Source: Mantis religiosa
Lineage: Eukaryota; Arthropoda; Insecta; Mantodea; Mantidae
Assembly (NCBI GenBank): GCA_030765055.1
Contig: CM060958.1
Coordinates: 77,982,469 to 78,046,468, forward strand
Direction of reading: 5' to 3'
Length of the DNA stretch: 64,000 nucleotides
A program made the position numbers and the translations under genes. Every line of letters starts with the position of its first letter. The first letter of the stretch is position 1. Below the pieces are notes generated by a model. It was given only the letters and a program-made list of their open reading frames with translations. It made no database searches and was not told where the DNA came from. This document shows, one piece after another, positions 12,700 through 23,899 of the stretch.

Positions 12700-12816
12700 C
12701 CCAGAAAATTTACGGACATGCGGCACACCTGAAAACTGCCCCCCATCCCGCGGATTTGAACCTGCGAACCTGAGTCCAGTAGGCCAGGGCCTAACCATCT
12801 GAGCCATTCAGACGGA
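12700..12816 (-). mobile_element. tRNA-derived SINE head, family G
   Basis: On the minus strand, TGGCTCAGATGGTTA (A box, plus 12792-12806) and GGTTCAAATCCG (B box, plus 12751-12762) are spaced as in a tRNA. The sequence continues about 60 bp into a non-tRNA body. Without mature-tRNA pairing throughout, I read it as a SINE head rather than a functional tRNA gene. Confidence 0.65.
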
Positions 12817-12829
12817 ACTTAAAAGATAA

Positions 12830-13910
12830 CAGTATTACTTTATTTGGCATGACCTATTGTTACGCTGCTTCCAGATACCTACTCATACACTTTTGGATTT
12901 AGGTCTCAAAATATTTATTTCCCAATGAAATATCGATATGGACATATGAGAAAAATACAAAACCTCTTTTTGACACATGCAGTAAAAAGGGTATACCGTA
13001 CCAGTTTAGTATGCCGATGTTAAGCAAAATTGACACCATCGTATGTATGCCTCATCTTTTCTCATTTACATTTTTAGGGTCAATGAAAGACTAACAAATT
13101 CACGTCTAAAATTCCCAATTTTATATCAAAATCTATGTAGTCAGTTTTGAAGTTACTCTACGTATGTAAAAATTGCAGCTACCGCGAAAATCAGCACACT
13201 ATTCAGTTGGAGAGGTACAAGTACAATTTAAACGGTTCCAGAAATTTCCTCAAACCGTCCTTACATTAAATCCACTACTTGGCTTGTATGCAGTTTTGTG
13301 TGGAATTGGCCGCTAGGACCTTCAGGTCATTACATCGCATATTCATAAGCACGCATGCCGCCTATCTACCTAAGTACATATGCAGTATATTACCGCACGT
13401 TTATTTTATTTGCAATACGCTATGCTTAACATAAAGAAGATAATGAGGCATCGCCTCTCATGGCAATTAAACGCCGGATAATCACGACTAAAATTAGCGT
13501 CGTTTATTTTGTTTATAGCTGTGCATTAACGTCTTTTGTTCGTTCGCTTTATGAAGAACGGGTATATCATTACCTGCGATGCTAGCAAAGAAAAAGCCAA
13601 TTACGCATGCGTGGGTATATTCCCTCAAACTCAAAGCAAAACGAGTCGAGCGATATTTGCCTCTCTCTGTATTACAATGTTCATAATTTTTTGCCGACAA
13701 GGAAGACCCTTTCCAAAAGGTAAAAGCAAAAAGTCCTTTATATTGTATCAGCAAATATACCGAGCAGAATATATTGCTGAAAGACAGAAATAGGAAATAC
13801 CGCGTTGTACCTTTCCACAAACGATCATTTAGACAGAATCAGAGTGAGCAATCGCGTAAATAACTCTCAATGCACCGCTTAGCATGTGTTTATAAAATGC
13901 ACATATATTT
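12830..13910. other. Unannotated AT-rich stretch
   Basis: No feature recognised. The two opposed frames at 13494-13820 are shadows of each other without motifs. Confidence 0.5.
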
Positions 13911-13914
13911 CGGC

Positions 13915-14190
13915 ATTACGGTAAGCCACTAGGAATTCTGCTATACACATGAGACAACTCCTTAATGGCGACTCCAGGTAAGTCGTATTTTAAGTACCAG
14001 CTTTATTCCCCAACCACTACTAGGTCTATTAATGGAAATTAAATTGTTCTTTCCGCACAAGCCCTGTGAGGCCAATTACCGGGATAATGGGAGTCACTTG
14101 GAGAATTAATTTCATATTTGCACGTTGGCTATGGTAGCTCAATGATTAGAGCAATCGGACGGAGACCGAAAGCTCAACTTGTCCAAAAAG
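13915..14190. mobile_element. Palindromic tRNA-like repeat, family D (locus 1, decayed)
   Basis: The left part (13918-13990) reads in the minus sense of the family (GTAAGCCACTAGGAATTCT, then CTTAATGGCGACT). After a centre with ATTAATGGAAATTAAATTG, the right part (about 14070-14170) reads in the plus sense (GGGAGTCACTTGGAGAATT, then GGTAGCTCAATGATTAGAGC). This is the inverted order seen in the better copy at 18096-18985. The right tRNA-like part breaks off near 14180. Confidence 0.7.
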
Positions 14191-14458
14191 CATTGTGTGA
14201 ATGAAAAAGATCAGACTTGTTCGTTCCCTAACTAAGCGATTCAAATAGATTTTAACTTGAAGACCTTCAAAAGTCGTTAAGAAGAGTGTAGCAGAAATAA
14301 TATAACACAAATTTGTTTATTTTTGCAAGTATATAGTTATTTTGTCCTACTGTGCTGATGTTAACATTAGAGGTGAGACGTTTACACAAATGCAACACAA
14401 ATTGCATGGAGTTTATCAATGTCAATTGTGAAATCCTAAAATTAAATCTGTCCTACGT

Positions 14459-14746
14459 CATGGCGTAGTGGGCTAAGGCGGTTCTCTGTAACGCAATGCG
14501 GCCCAGGTACAATTCCACACCTGGGGGTGCGGATTGTAAGTCCCGGGTATATGACCGGTGCCTACTCAGTATCGTGAGAAAATGAGGAGCTTAACGCTAG
14601 GTAAGCGGCCCTGGTCATGAAAGCCAACTTTCCGGCTGGGGAATGCCGAGATGCTGAGGTGTGGTGCGTGAGGACGGCAATCGGGTTGGCAGGCATTGGC
14701 CCTCTATCGGCTATAGCGCCATGGGTGGTTATTATTATTATTATTA

Positions 14747-14808
<62 letters not shown>
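14459..14808 (+). mobile_element. tRNA-derived SINE, family H, with (TTA)n tail
   Basis: The A box TGGCGTAGTGGGC (14461-14473) and B box GGTACAATTCC (14506-14516) lead into a GC-rich body (CGCTAGGTAAGCGGCC, CCGGCTGGGGAATGCCGAG). The element ends in a long (TTA)n run at 14729-14808. A microsatellite 3' tail is common in some insect SINE and LINE families, so I assign the run to the element. The region up to about 14870 adds nothing. Confidence 0.75.
14729..14808. repeat. (TTA)n microsatellite, 3' tail of SINE H
   Basis: About 26 TTA/ATT units, with one ATATT interruption near 14747. Confidence 0.92.
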
Positions 14809-14809
<1 letters not shown>

Positions 14810-15519
14810 ACTTAAATTTGCTTCATGGCATTGTAAAGCCCAGATAGCTGCTTACGTAAATATTAAGTTAGGTTAATACTGATAAATTTTACCTCTAATA
14901 GTGAAATACGAGAATTTCCTATGTGCAATGAATTGTATGTACTACAAAACATAAAAGTACTTTCCTAATGACAGTATGGTTTAGAATATGGACTTCATAT
15001 TCTGTGCTTCTATTTTGCGAGCAGTCTATTTTTATAATTAGTAACAAATGGATTTTAAAGAACTACTTACGAAGTAACAATAAACCCAAGTCGTTTACCA
15101 CTTGCTCTGAAGAATACTTATGTCTAGTTATATTACCAAAGATTAAATATCATCCGTGGGAATATCTTCTGGGGTACATTTTTTTGTTGTTGTATGATAA
15201 TAACAACACAGGTTAGTGACTGTGAATAATATATTTGTATATTCCAACTCTTTACCTCTCTTATAGAATGTAATACTTGAGCTTAAATATATTTATGCAA
15301 ATAAAATGCAATTCTCTAAAATACAAAAATGGTATTCCTAATATGGCGTGCTAAAGGTTCCTAATGCAGGATACATTTTCTGGTGTTAATTTAGAGCATT
15401 ACACGTACAAAAGCTGACACTACTTTAAATCTGTATTAAATATGTTTTTTTTAAGCCCGAAGTGAAGGTCCAAGGTTCAAATCCCGACATGTTATATTAT
15501 TTTGTCCCTAAACTAGACT
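14809..15519. other. Unannotated AT-rich stretch
   Basis: Only an isolated B-box-like GGTTCAAATCC at about 15473-15483. No A box precedes it. Confidence 0.45.
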
Positions 15520-16650
15520 GGTCTTTTTATTTACTTCCTTTTCTCACACACGTTTTACAACAGAATCTATTGGAACTATCACCGGCACAAACCGCGTGTG
15601 CACAATTTAAACATCTACAGCATCTTATCCATGTTTCTCCTTTTGCGTCCTCCAAAAATAGTCCTACACAATACAAGCAATCCGCATTATGATTTTTTTT
15701 TTTTTGTGGTAATTTTACGTCCTCCAAAGTTAAGTCATATCGGACGGTGAATGAAATGGGTGAAATGATGATCAAATGAGTCCGGGGTCCATGGAGCTTA
15801 GAGCTACGCCACATTCGTCTTTTAAGGATAAGGGAAAACCCCGGAAAAACATTATCCAGGTAACTCACCCTGACCGAGATTCCAACTCGGGACCTCTTGA
15901 ACGTGAGGCAGATACGCTACCATCTACGCTACCGAGGCGGGCCCGCATGTTGACGACGATGATCATCATCACTCTCGTTTCCCCAGTCCTCTTCCGATTC
16001 CAGAGGCACAAAGTCGTCTTGGTCTTCGGAGGACGAAGATTCAGCAGTGCACTTACTTCCTTTTATGGTTGACTTTGTCGCTTTGGTTTGCAATGCCAAG
16101 GACCTTTTGGCTTTTGGCGGAGTCCTGTCGGTCTTCTTTGATTTATTTTCATTGAGCTGAGCATTGTGTGGCGAGCTTGTAATTACACAAGATGTCCCAG
16201 CTCGAGATGAATTGACTTGTTCTGATAAACTTGCTTTCTGCTTCAATGTTGGGATTGGGCTGACGTCTGCCGCCAGGATCAATCTCCTCTGGGAAGTAGG
16301 TGGACGTGTCACTTGTGGCACATTGAGGTTCAGAAACTTCATCGTGTTCATTGCACGTTGCAAAATCTTGTGGCCTGAAAATGTTGGGATTGCAGGGATA
16401 TATTACCGTTTAGCGGAACCCACTACTAGCTATTTCTGCTGTGGCTGCACGCTTTTCCAAAGAGATTCCCTATCTGATAAAATGTAACCATTCTACCAAT
16501 ATGATTTTTCAGCCATGTTTGGATTTCCTGGCAGCAGAAGGTCATCAGCGGCCCCAAGAATATAATATATGGGGTAGTGACACGATTCCAAGCAGGAATG
16601 CTATGACGTAATCGCAGGATGCTTAGTCTCCAAAACTCTTTGTCCATCGC
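15520..16650 (-). pseudogene. Pogo/Tigger-like transposase C-terminal relic, split by a SINE
   Basis: Minus-strand order: GPLMTFCCQEIQTWLKNH and YQIGNLFGKA (about 16480-16565) match the end of the DDE_1 endonuclease region of pogo-type transposases. After a frame change, an acidic Ser/Glu-rich linker (SSSEDQDDFVPLESEEDWG, about 15975-16035) follows. Then a SINE of family C (15693-15942) interrupts the frame. Beyond it a PHD-like zinc module occupies about 15530-15660, with CLYC, CCRC, CAHAVC and CCKTC cysteine/histidine pairs. This order (endonuclease, acidic linker, C-terminal PHD-like finger) is what I recall for insect pogo-like elements. The N-terminal DNA-binding part and catalytic core are absent or unrecognisable upstream. 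A dead, truncated copy. Confidence 0.7.
15693..15942 (-). mobile_element. tRNA-derived SINE, family C (full copy 2)
   Basis: Minus-strand copy with an A-rich tail (T run on plus from 15693) and the head ending GGCGGGC at 15942. The B box reads GAGTTGGAATC, one base off. Probable diverged TSD: CCGCATTATGA (15682-15692) and CCGCATGTTGA (15943-15953), 9 of 11 matching. It lies within the pogo-like relic, on the same strand as that ORF. Confidence 0.85.
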
Positions 16651-18095
16651 ATTTCTAGCAGGGTTCAGCAGTATGCAGCTGAGATACCACGGTACCCCAA
16701 ATTACGCACCACCCCATAGTAGGCTACTTTCCTCTAAAATTTGTTCCTATATTTCCAAAATGATTTTGGAAACGTGATATAACTTCGTTTAGCTCAACGT
16801 TCTCGCAGAACAGACATGAGATGTTAAGGAAAGCCTTAAATCGCTCTTCTACGACGGTGAGTATTTCATTTCTTAAACCAGAACTTTTATCTCTCGCATG
16901 AAAATGCGGTGATGACAATTTCTAGGTTTCCTGAATTTTATGCAACTACAAACCATTTCCTGATTTACGCTGTAACTTAAAAAGTTACTCTCAAAATGAT
17001 CCTAAAACTCACTTCAAAAATTCAGTGTCAGATACTAGTGTTTCCTTCACAGTGACAGTTGAAGAAACGGTAACATACTCACAAGCATTGGAAGTTTGAG
17101 AAGCACTACAAAAGGATCTTCAGTCTGTGCAGTTTCCTTCTTGCTAAAACATACTACTTTCCCTTTCAAAAATGTTCCGCTTTTCAAATGTAAAATGATA
17201 TGCCGCCCATTCTTTCATGCTCCTCCACCATCAAGCCGTTAACTTGCCTTGACAATGGCTCACGAAGAAACCAGCACACCCTTAACGTTAGTAACTCCCT
17301 CTGTACGTCAGCAGTCTTGCTTTTCAAATGTCACCATTTTCTATTATACTTTGGAAGGCCAGTGAGACTCGCATATCTGCATGCAAAAACTAAGTAAATC
17401 GCACCAGAACTTGACTTTTACTATTCAAAACGAAACTTCAGTTACCCTGAATGCATGTGCAGTTTTCACTTTATGCACCCGAACTTACTTAGGCATAAAA
17501 AAGTATTGCATTCCACCCAAAAGATTTTATGTATTCGTCACATACCACCATCATATACCACACTTACTTGAACGAAATCACTTAAATACCCAAGTTGGTA
17601 ATAGTTAAATTTAATACCTTTCCAGGATACTACACGAGCATTTTCAACAAAATCCATCCTCACATCTCGGATACTTCATAGGTAGATTTTTTTTATTACT
17701 ATTTTGATCTTGCGAAAAAATGACTAAATGCTTATCTATCTTAAATTATCTGATGTCTCCAGAAGTCATTTTTATTCTGCATAGCTTTTGCGTGTCTAGA
17801 AAATCTTAAGAGATAGACAAAATCTCACTACAGCAAACATGTACATCTCGCAATAAACCCATTTTTACTGCATTTTAACATACAATAAATAGAAAGAATA
17901 GGCGTTTGTAAGTCATGCGAGCGCACAAATTTGTTATTGCGTTTTAGCAGAACCACCTCTACAAACTACGAAAAATAAAAATAAGAGATTAATTATTTAC
18001 ACCAAGATTTTGGCCTCACGACCATTTCGGTTTCACACCAGTTAGTTTCAATTTAGAGTATAAAATTATGTTATTTCGTATTAAACAAATACCAT
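16650..18095. other. Unannotated AT-rich stretch
   Basis: No feature supported. The 64-codon minus frame at 16724-16918 could be a further pogo-like fragment by position but shows no motif. Confidence 0.4.
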
Positions 18096-18985
18096 AAATG
18101 GAAATTAATTGTTCTTTCACACTGGCCATGTGTAGGCGAAAGTATGGAAAGATAAAGTCAGACTGAAAAATTCAATGCCACAGTCGGGATATGAACCACG
18201 GATCTTCTGGTCTCCGTCAAGCCGCTCTAACCATTGGGCTACTATAGCCAACGTAGCGATATGGCATTAAATTCTCCAACTGACTCGTATTTTTCCCGGT
18301 AAACCATTTAGGAGTTCTCAAAAACACACGAGACAACTAACTACCTTAATGGCGACTAACAACGTGTAAGTACTTTAAGGCCCGGGCTTCTATAGTTGAA
18401 CACTATTAGGTCCATTAGTGGAAATTAATTGTTCTTTCACACAGGCCGTGTGTATGCTAAAGTATGAAAAGTTAGGTAGTGTCATGTGTTTATGAGAACT
18501 CCTAAGTGTTTATGAGAACTCCTAAGTGGTTTACCGGGAAAAACAGGAGTCAGTTGGAGAATTTAATGTCATATCAGCACGTTGACCATAGTAGCTCAAT
18601 GGTTAGAGCGGCTGGAAGGAGACCAGAAGATCCGTGGTTCAAATCCCGGCTATAGCATTGAATTTTTCAGTCTGACTACCTTTCATACTTAAGTCTACAC
18701 ATGGCTAGTGTGAAAGAAATATTTCCATTAATTGACCTAGTAGTGTTCAACTATATAAGCCCGGGCCTTAAAAGTACTTACACGTTGTGAGTCGCCATTA
18801 AGGTAGTTGGCTCATGTGTTTACGAGAACTCCTAAATGGTTTACCGGGAAAAATACAAGTCAGTTGGAGAATTTAATGCCATATCGGCACGTTGGCCATA
18901 GTAGCTCAATGGTTAGAGCGATTGGACGGAGACTAGAAGATCCGTGGTTCAAATCCCAGCTATAGCATTAAATTTTTCAGTCTAT
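18096..18985. mobile_element. Palindromic tRNA-like repeat, family D (locus 2, best copy)
   Basis: One unit in minus orientation (18096 to about 18425) is followed by two units in plus orientation, head to tail with a period of 310 bp. Each unit holds a tRNA-like segment: minus 18184-18251, plus 18583-18657 and plus 18893-18967. These show TAGCTCAATGGTTAGAGC (A box and D arm with a GCTC/GAGC stem) and GTGGTTCAAATCCC (B box). An acceptor-like GCCATAG pairs with CTATAGC at six of seven positions. Shared unit sequences include TTTACCGGGAAAAA, AGTTGGAGAATTTAATG, GTCGCCATTAAGG and CCATTAATGGAAATTAATTG. A 20-bp duplication, GTGTTTATGAGAACTCCTAA, sits at the turn between orientations (about 18484-18527). 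Confidence 0.85.
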
Positions 18986-18989
18986 CTCT

Positions 18990-20838
18990 CCAAACACCAT
19001 ACATGTTACGAAATTCAATCCATTTTGCAAAATAAAAGGCACCAAAAATACCAATTAAGGGATTTTTATAGTTACAGATAAGTAGTAGTTTATCCACATA
19101 AAACATTTCTCCTGATAGTACAAAATGCTAATCACGGAATACAACTACGGCATGAGCCTGAGAACGTCATTTTTAAAAATCACACACAAGGGCGATCATA
19201 TCCAATTCCATTCAAAGCAAACTACGATGGAGAATTCATTTTATAAGTAACAGTAGAAAAGTACATACCACCATAAAGGCAGCAGATATCGACAGATGGT
19301 CAGGGAGCTCTACGTTACAATGGCTGTTTGCTCTAGCGCCCTTAAAAAAATAATAAAAAGCTACATATGAAAGCGTGCGTACGTACATGGGAGAGATGGA
19401 AGTCTCCATCATTAACCTTCCCCTAGCCATATACAATATCTGCACCAGCGGCTGATCAATGAGCTACCTACATGTAAATTTGACGATCCAATATGAGCAC
19501 CTTAACAATGGATCATATGTACACCCAACTACATCTCTGGCCCGTTTGTTTCTGATCATGACCCTTTGTTATCCTGGTGCATTTTCCTCCGCATTGGCAT
19601 AACTAAGCCAATGTCCATGTGCAATGATAGTAATACTAATATTTGGACGAAGTTGATGTAATAGACGCTGTTCCGTCATTCCGTCTGCTACAATGCCACA
19701 CACAATAAACACAATCCTTTGCTGCAAACACAGCGCCGCTACTATAAATACACAATATCCGCTGTGCACTTGCTCTCCCATACACGGACGGAGTGCGGTT
19801 AACTCTAAAATAAGCAAAGCACTGGTGAATGCGTGTTTGCCAATGATGGCTTAATATTTGCGGCTTGTTTACAGCTGATAACGTTTTCAGCAACTGACAG
19901 TTGCTTTTTAATGCCCTTCGAACCTTCTCCGAAAACCGAACTCGCAGCCACTTTTTCCTCTGGATTTTGTTTCTCTAACTTCACCCCAGATGTCAAAGTG
20001 AGAGCAGCGAGATGGAAACAAGTGAACGAAAGCAATTTATTCGTTCCAAGTACGTTGAAACACATCTAACAGCAAAGAGTTGTTCACGAATAGAACCGCA
20101 TAAAAATTTTAGAACAAGATGTTTCCATTAAAATGAGCATAAAAGAAATGACACTAAAGCATTTGTTCTCAAATATTTTCTTATTTTTCTTGTAGTATTT
20201 AGCGAATTTAAGGACTTAAGCCTCCTTTCGTGCCAATTAAGATGCAGATAAACAGGATGTGATGGAAGAGACGTCTAGACCTTCGACTCGCAAGGGACTT
20301 TTTGTGCACTCACCTTCACAAAAACGGATGAGATGAAGGGACCGTATGAGAAATATAGACTGTAGAACCGGCTACCACAACAGAAACGCACAAACGCCTA
20401 TACCTGCGGCGTCCATAGTTTATGGGACGATGTAAACAATGCGGGGAAATGTATTACTCTGCCGGGGACAGTGACTGGAGGGAATAGCCACGCTATTTTA
20501 TGCAACACGTGGCAAACATGTGCACTGTCCACGAACGTCTATGCAAAATTTTGCTTTGCCCTTTTCATGTTTGAGTAGTGTATGCGATAGCGTTAAGATT
20601 AAAAGCAAAAGTTTATCTATTGTGCAATATTTTTCTTTTTGTACACTAAAAAGTGACTGAATTCTTATAATTACGCCAATCTTTGATTTCATCACCTAAA
20701 CCCTCCCATTTATAAATAAAAAATTAAGGTACCGGTGTTCCTGCGGAATAACAGTGCTAAGTAACTGCGTGTAGTCGCTTTGGCAATGACTTTGAAGTTC
20801 TACTCTCATGCAACTGAACAAACACAAACACAAACAAA

Positions 20839-20839
<1 letters not shown>
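18990..20839. other. Unannotated stretch, somewhat GC-richer at 19560-20480
   Basis: The segment 19560-20070 is open on both strands for 80-86 codons and has more CpG than its surroundings. I recognise no protein motif in it. Confidence 0.4.

Positions 20840-20902
<63 letters not shown>
20840..20902. repeat. (AC)n microsatellite
   Basis: About 30 AC units preceded by AAAC variants. It explains the His-Thr and Cys-Val open frames. Confidence 0.95.
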
Positions 20903-20904
<2 letters not shown>

Positions 20905-21286
20905 ATTGGAACAACGGACGCATTCCCATACAACTTCCAGTTCCAAACCTCTGTTACGTAGTAACTTCCACTTACAAACCTCTGTTACGGAGCCAGAAAA
21001 TGTAACCGCAGAACCTCAGTCATTATTACATTAGTAATGGTTTCACAATGGATGGAAATTGGTCGTTCTTACACATTAAACGTGTATAGGCGAAGATTTA
21101 GATAGAATTAGACAACGCTTAGCCGGGATTTGAAAGACGGATCTCTCGGTCGCCGTCCGGTTGCTCTTAACCATTGAGCTACCAAAGCCAACATGCCAAC
21201 ATGATATTAAATTCTCCAACTGACTCCTATTTTTTCCAGGTAAACCACAATCTGACTCCACCTATCCAAATCGTCACCTACACATG

Positions 21287-21298
21287 GGTAGGGTGGAA
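21287..21298. repeat. Left TSD of SINE E at 21299
   Basis: GGTAGGGTGGAA, identical to 21535-21546. Confidence 0.9.
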
Positions 21299-21534
21299 AA
21301 TGTGTAGTGTTTAACGCCCGCTTTTACTACATACGGCACCGCAGGCGATGACACTGATGAGAATAAGATGGATCACCGGTGGAATGAGATGGCGGGGGAA
21401 ACCGGAGATCCCGTAGAAAACCCACCCCAGCGCCGTGTTGTCCACTACAAATCTCACTTTGCTGTCGCCTGGGATCGAAACCGGGCCGCCTTGGTGGGAG
21501 CCAATCGGTCTAACCACTGAGCCACGGCGCGGCC
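21299..21534 (-). mobile_element. tRNA-derived SINE, family E (full copy 1)
   Basis: Minus-strand reading starts GGCCGCGCCGTGGCTCAG (A box) and continues to a B box variant, GGTTTCGATCCC. It ends GGGCGTTAAACACTACACA. A perfect 12-bp TSD, GGTAGGGTGGAA, is at 21287-21298 and 21535-21546. It is nested in the family D palindrome, so it is younger than that repeat. Confidence 0.92.
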
Positions 21535-21546
21535 GGTAGGGTGGAA
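21535..21546. repeat. Right TSD of SINE E at 21299
   Basis: GGTAGGGTGGAA, identical to 21287-21298. Confidence 0.9.
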
Positions 21547-21744
21547 GAACGATTAATTTTCATCAATTTAATAGTGTTAAATATGAAGCTTGGGACTTAA
21601 GTACTTCATAGTAAGTTGCCACAAACAGTGTCTATCTCGTACGAGAACTTCTAGTGGTTTACCGGAAAAATAATATGAGTCATGCTGGCTTGTTGGCCGT
21701 GTCAGATCAGTGGTTAAAAGCAAATAGGCAGAGACCGGGGTTCA

Positions 21745-23040
21745 GAATTCTTTCACTTAAATTTAAGTAATTCTCAAAGTGAACTTTGTTAAACATATTG
21801 AAGAAATAAATGATATTTCACTGCCTAACTGATAAATATCAGTAATCTGCACTCTTAAAAACCTGCGACCATAATAATTTATCGAAACTCAGTACCCCTA
21901 AGTTTAAAAACATATGGCCATTAAGGCAGGAACAACGCAAATATATACATTTAATTCGAAAAAAAAAAAATGTTCCTAATACAGTTCATTTGTGCCACGA
22001 AATAACGTTATCCCAACATTGTAACACTCAAAAAGTCTACGTGTAGTGTATTTAGAAACGCATTTAACCAAGCTTCAATCAACAAATTAGCATCCGTAAT
22101 CGTGTGCAAAGGGTTTCATTAGCGCCTTCCGTGAAAGCATTGTCGCTTGCCTCAGTGAGCCTCTTTGCGGAATGCTACATTGACTGGAAAAGGTGAAGTC
22201 AAATTTAGCCTGCGGATTTCAGATTCAATGAGCTTATATTAATTAATTCCGACCGTCGAACCACAGAACTAAGGCAGTCCGCTTTTATAATACGCTCAAG
22301 GACAGCATTATTGGAAATGTTCGAATGTGCGTACCTACGTGCTCATTTAAATTCGGTATGAGTACCCGGGGCCAGACACTGCTTTCATCTGTAAATGTGG
22401 TAATACTGCTACTGAGCACATCACAAACCAAAAAAAGAAAGAGGCGGGGAAAACCTCGCCCGTGGAACGAACGCTTCCTTTGTCAAGGAAAACAACAAAA
22501 GCGCTAACAAACTAGGGTTTTACAATGCCGAAATGCAGAAACACATACCTCAGCATGCAGCAGAATATTATGATCGGGGGTTAACAGGGTTTTTACAGTC
22601 GCACCGTTACAGCCATTATCTCCAATCAGGAGCCACATGTTGGCAAACAAGGAACACAACAGCCCTGCTGCACGCAATTAACTATCTCGTAGCCCACCTT
22701 TATGTGCACACCAAGCCAAAAAACGCAATTACTACGACCTTAGCAATTTCACAGTCGGCTGCGAACCGCCCGCCCTGCTACCAAGACACCAGAAATGGAT
22801 TGCCCCAGAGAGAATGACCATTAAAATCCCATTGTATTCACTTAATACAGATAGTCATAAAATCTCCTACACATTACACAAATTTAAGCAACAGCACGTA
22901 ACCCTAGCAAAGGAATAATTTGCCAAGAGTAATTTGAAAGGGTGAGAGATTTGTAGAAATAAAGGCTGCAGCAGTGCTAAACTGAGCTAACCTACTTCAC
23001 TTCGTTATGGGTACAACACTATTGGACTGCATTCCCTTGT
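21745..23040. other. Unannotated stretch
   Basis: Includes a short A run at about 21959-21970. The 94-codon frame at 22533-22817 has no recognisable motif. Confidence 0.45.
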
Positions 23041-23045
23041 GAAAC

Positions 23046-23228
23046 TTTTTTTTTTAATGTACGTCCTCCAATGTTAAGTCATCGGACGATGAATGAAATT
23101 GGTGAAATGATGCTCAAATGAATCCGGGGTCCATGGAGCTCAGATCTACCTGACATTCGTCTTTAAGCATAAGAGAAAACCCCGGCAAAATCTTATACAA
23201 ATAACTCACCCTGACTGAGGTTCGAAAC
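23046..23228 (-). mobile_element. tRNA-derived SINE, family C (truncated copy 3)
   Basis: The body and A-rich tail of family C on the minus strand, starting at the B box (GTTTCGAACCTC, plus 23217-23228). The tRNA-like head upstream of the B box is missing. Confidence 0.8.
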
Positions 23229-23588
23229 GTCAATCTACATTGGCGACCAGTATAGAAAGATACAGTTTCTGGGTACCGAAACCATTTGTTGTTTGAAACA
23301 GGAACTTTGGTCCTTGGATCAATTATTCATTTAATTATGTAATATGTTTAATAATTATACTTAAATTCGAGAACTGTAACTGGCTATGTTTGTGAAAGAG
23401 AGATTGTATATATTTGATGTAAAATTTGCAACGTCAACCTGGGCAGAAATACGTGAGAAACACGCACTCTCGGGCGACAGTCTAGAAAGAGCGGATGTAA
23501 GACAAAAGAGTGGAAAGCTAGCTATTTTACTGTATCGTTACACAGGTCAATATTTTGTTAAGTTTGTTCCTTATGATGCCGTGCTGTG

Positions 23589-23893
23589 TATATAAGAGGG
23601 TAGAAAACCCCATTCAGCCCTCATTGCTCATTGCAGTCAAGTGTGTTGTATGCATCCGTCTGGTGTGTCCGACGACGTGCCGCAGAAAGTGCAATTATTT
23701 GAAGGCGCCCGGGTTCCACAAGTGTAAGGAAAAATTAAAGCAGTTCAGAGATTATCGTTTGTTTGTGTTGTCTCAACCTTAACCAGAGAACCCAAAAAGA
23801 GTCCATGCAGGAGACGGCAGCTAGAGCCAAGGGTAAAGCAAGCAGCCGACGACGTCGTGCAGACCGAGCAAGGAGTCTCGACGTCGAACCAAG
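23589..23893 (+). promoter_or_regulatory. TATA/initiator promoter with possible first exon
   Basis: TATATAAG at 23589-23596 is followed by TCAG (23614-23617) with its A 27 bp downstream, which is correct spacing for a Pol II initiator. The next 280 bp are GC- and CpG-richer than the surroundings. They hold an ATG at 23805 opening 29 codons rich in Arg and Ala (MQETAARAKGK at its start), and end at a consensus splice donor, AAG|GTACGT, at 23893/23894. If real, this is a first coding exon with a long intron to the right. An LTR U3-R fragment is the main alternative, but no AATAAA follows. The protein is not recognised. Confidence 0.3.
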
Positions 23894-23899
23894 GTACGT

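Larger units (their letters stand above)
21045..21740. mobile_element. Palindromic tRNA-like repeat, family D (locus 3), interrupted by a SINE
   Basis: The left half (21050-21298) is minus-sense, with the tRNA-like block at about 21120-21195 (GGGATTTGAAAGACGG, CTTAACCATTGAGCTACC) and AATTCTCCAACTGACTCC. The right half (21547 to about 21740) is plus-sense (GGTTTACCGG, TTGTTGGCCGTGTCAGATCAG, GACCGGGGTTCAGAATTC). A family E SINE sits near the centre. The inverted order matches loci 1 and 2. Confidence 0.75.

Noticed and set aside
12740..12816. Functional tRNA gene on minus strand
   Set aside because: The box sequences are good, but the sequence continues into a non-tRNA body and acceptor pairing is not clear.
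15527..15868. 113-codon minus frame as a zinc-finger gene
   Set aside because: Its first half is SINE sequence; only the end belongs to the pogo-like relic.
18893..18967. Functional tRNA gene
   Set aside because: A and B boxes and D stem are good, but T-stem and anticodon-stem pairing is poor and the segment belongs to a repeat unit.
19569..20069. Possible host exon with frames on both strands
   Set aside because: Slightly higher GC only; no splice-site pair or protein motif to support it.
20696..21005. Cys-Val and His-Thr repeat proteins
   Set aside because: They are translation of the (AC)n microsatellite; the same applies at 47114-47348.
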